From Bacteroidota bacterium (GTDB lineage: Bacteria; Bacteroidota; Bacteroidia; Chitinophagales; Chitinophagaceae), in contig JAFAGE010000230.1 in assembly GCA_023423015.1 (NCBI GenBank), positions 1 to 5,882 of the forward strand: a stretch of DNA of 5,882 bases. Direction: 5' to 3'. The notes under the pieces were generated by a model that was not told the origin of the DNA, ran no database searches, and saw only the letters and a program-made list of their open reading frames with translations. Made by a program: the position numbers and the translations under genes. This document shows, one piece after another, positions 5,393-5,882 of the stretch (the stretch's first letter is position 1; every line of letters begins with the position of its first letter).

Positions 5393-5423
5393 TTGCAAAA
5401 TCCCACTCTGCCAACTATATTTA
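5393..5423 (+). promoter_or_regulatory. Bacteroidetes-type promoter for the lipocalin-like lipoprotein
   Basis: A -33 TTG (5393-5395) and a -7 TATATTTA (5416-5423, one base off TAnnTTTG) are separated by 20 bp, within the usual 19-21 bp spacing for the Bacteroidetes housekeeping sigma factor. The -7 box lies 22 bases before the ATG at 5446. This is the best paired promoter in the window and indicates that the lipoprotein is transcribed separately from the kinase. Confidence 0.5.
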
Positions 5424-5445
5424 CTGCCAAAACAATCCAAACACT

Positions 5446-5868
5446 ATGCAAAAATCTTTTTTGACACTTTTCACTGTGCTTTTAATTGGCACAGCCACCA
5501 TTTTCACCAGTTGTAAGAAAGACAAGGAAGCCAGCACCCAGGAAAAGCTGGTGGGTAAATGGACCCTCGACGCAGCTTATCTCAACTTCCATTTTCTTGG
5601 CGTAAATGAAAAAGACACCCTCGCGGGCGACGGCACTGACTATATCCAGATAAATGGCGACGGAACAGTTTCCGGCTCAGGAGACAGCCAGGTTGGAGTT
5701 GGCACATGGAAACTGGTTGACAATAAACTTATCATTAAAGAGAACGGTGAACAGAATCCTGAAATCGACTACGATATTAAGAAACTTACTTCGAGCGAAC
5801 TGCAGCTTTACAGCAAACAGGTAGAAGGAGAAGACTTTGTCGAAATAACAATGTTCCTTAAAAAATAA
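5446..5868 (+). CDS. Small lipocalin-like lipoprotein
   Basis: The product is a 140-residue lipoprotein. The signal peptide MQKSFLTLFTVLLIGTATIF ends at TSC with the lipidated Cys23. The next residues (KKDKE) are charged, like the export signals that carry many Bacteroidetes lipoproteins to the cell surface. The mature part begins EKLVGKWTLDAAY (34-46) and later has GTWKLVDNKLIIKENG, the opening and mid-barrel pattern of the small lipocalin-like proteins common in this phylum: a G-x-W strand, alternating beta strands and a final FVEITMFLKK strand. Such proteins are usually of unknown function; some may bind hydrophobic ligands. The start has its own promoter-like sequence and no Shine-Dalgarno. 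It ends 14 bases before the window end, so downstream neighbours are unknown. The lipoprotein call is strong; the fold call is moderate. Confidence 0.85.
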   Translation: MQKSFLTLFTVLLIGTATIFTSCKKDKEASTQEKLVGKWTLDAAYLNFHFLGVNEKDTLAGDGTDYIQINGDGTVSGSGDSQVGVGTWKLVDNKLIIKENGEQNPEIDYDIKKLTSSELQLYSKQVEGEDFVEITMFLKK

Positions 5869-5882
5869 TCATCCCTTTCAAA

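Overview
The window looks like a chromosomal segment from a member of the Bacteroidota, probably close to the Chitinophagaceae or a related order. The support is: start codons without Shine-Dalgarno sequences; at least two upstream matches to the Bacteroidetes -7 element TAnnTTTG; lipoproteins of Bacteroidetes style (SCKKDKE after the signal peptide); and soluble PAS histidine kinases and single-domain response regulators of a kind common in that phylum. Base composition is mid-range and even. There is no integrase, transposase, tRNA, rRNA or CRISPR array. This is inference from sequence character, not a database match.

Layout, left to right. Positions 1-69 hold a pyrimidine-rich array of 7-nt units. 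rpiA (83-772, ribose-5-phosphate isomerase A) follows, and its stop codon lies inside a second heptamer-repeat element (755-838). Next is a two-gene unit: a double-BON lipoprotein (885-1346) and, 9 bp later, a cytoplasmic BON-LysM protein resembling the potassium-binding protein Kbp/YgaU (1356-1736). A small gene (1846-2025) has its own -7 element and resembles the N-terminal part of HigA-type antitoxins without the DNA-binding domain. It converges on a minus-strand single-domain response regulator (2052-2480), with a nested hairpin between them. After a divergent intergenic region come a secreted TolB-like beta-propeller protein (2712-3653), a soluble PAS-PAS histidine kinase (3723-5309) and, beyond a third heptamer-repeat element (5298-5366), a small lipocalin-like lipoprotein (5446-5868).

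How the genes may work together. The two BON genes are very probably co-transcribed and are envelope or stress-type proteins. The response regulator lacks an output domain and the kinase lacks a receiver and a membrane anchor, so they are plausible partners, but they are on opposite strands and separated by one gene. The other genes look independent.

No gene set here makes an obviously new system. The most unusual structure is the family of intergenic elements made of facing 7-nt arrays (GTGAnnn units, a short spacer, then nnTCACC units). In two unrelated genes the first arm supplies the last codons and the stop codon. Because 7 is 1 modulo 3, successive GTGA units put TGA into all three reading frames, and the arms can pair into a long imperfect hairpin.
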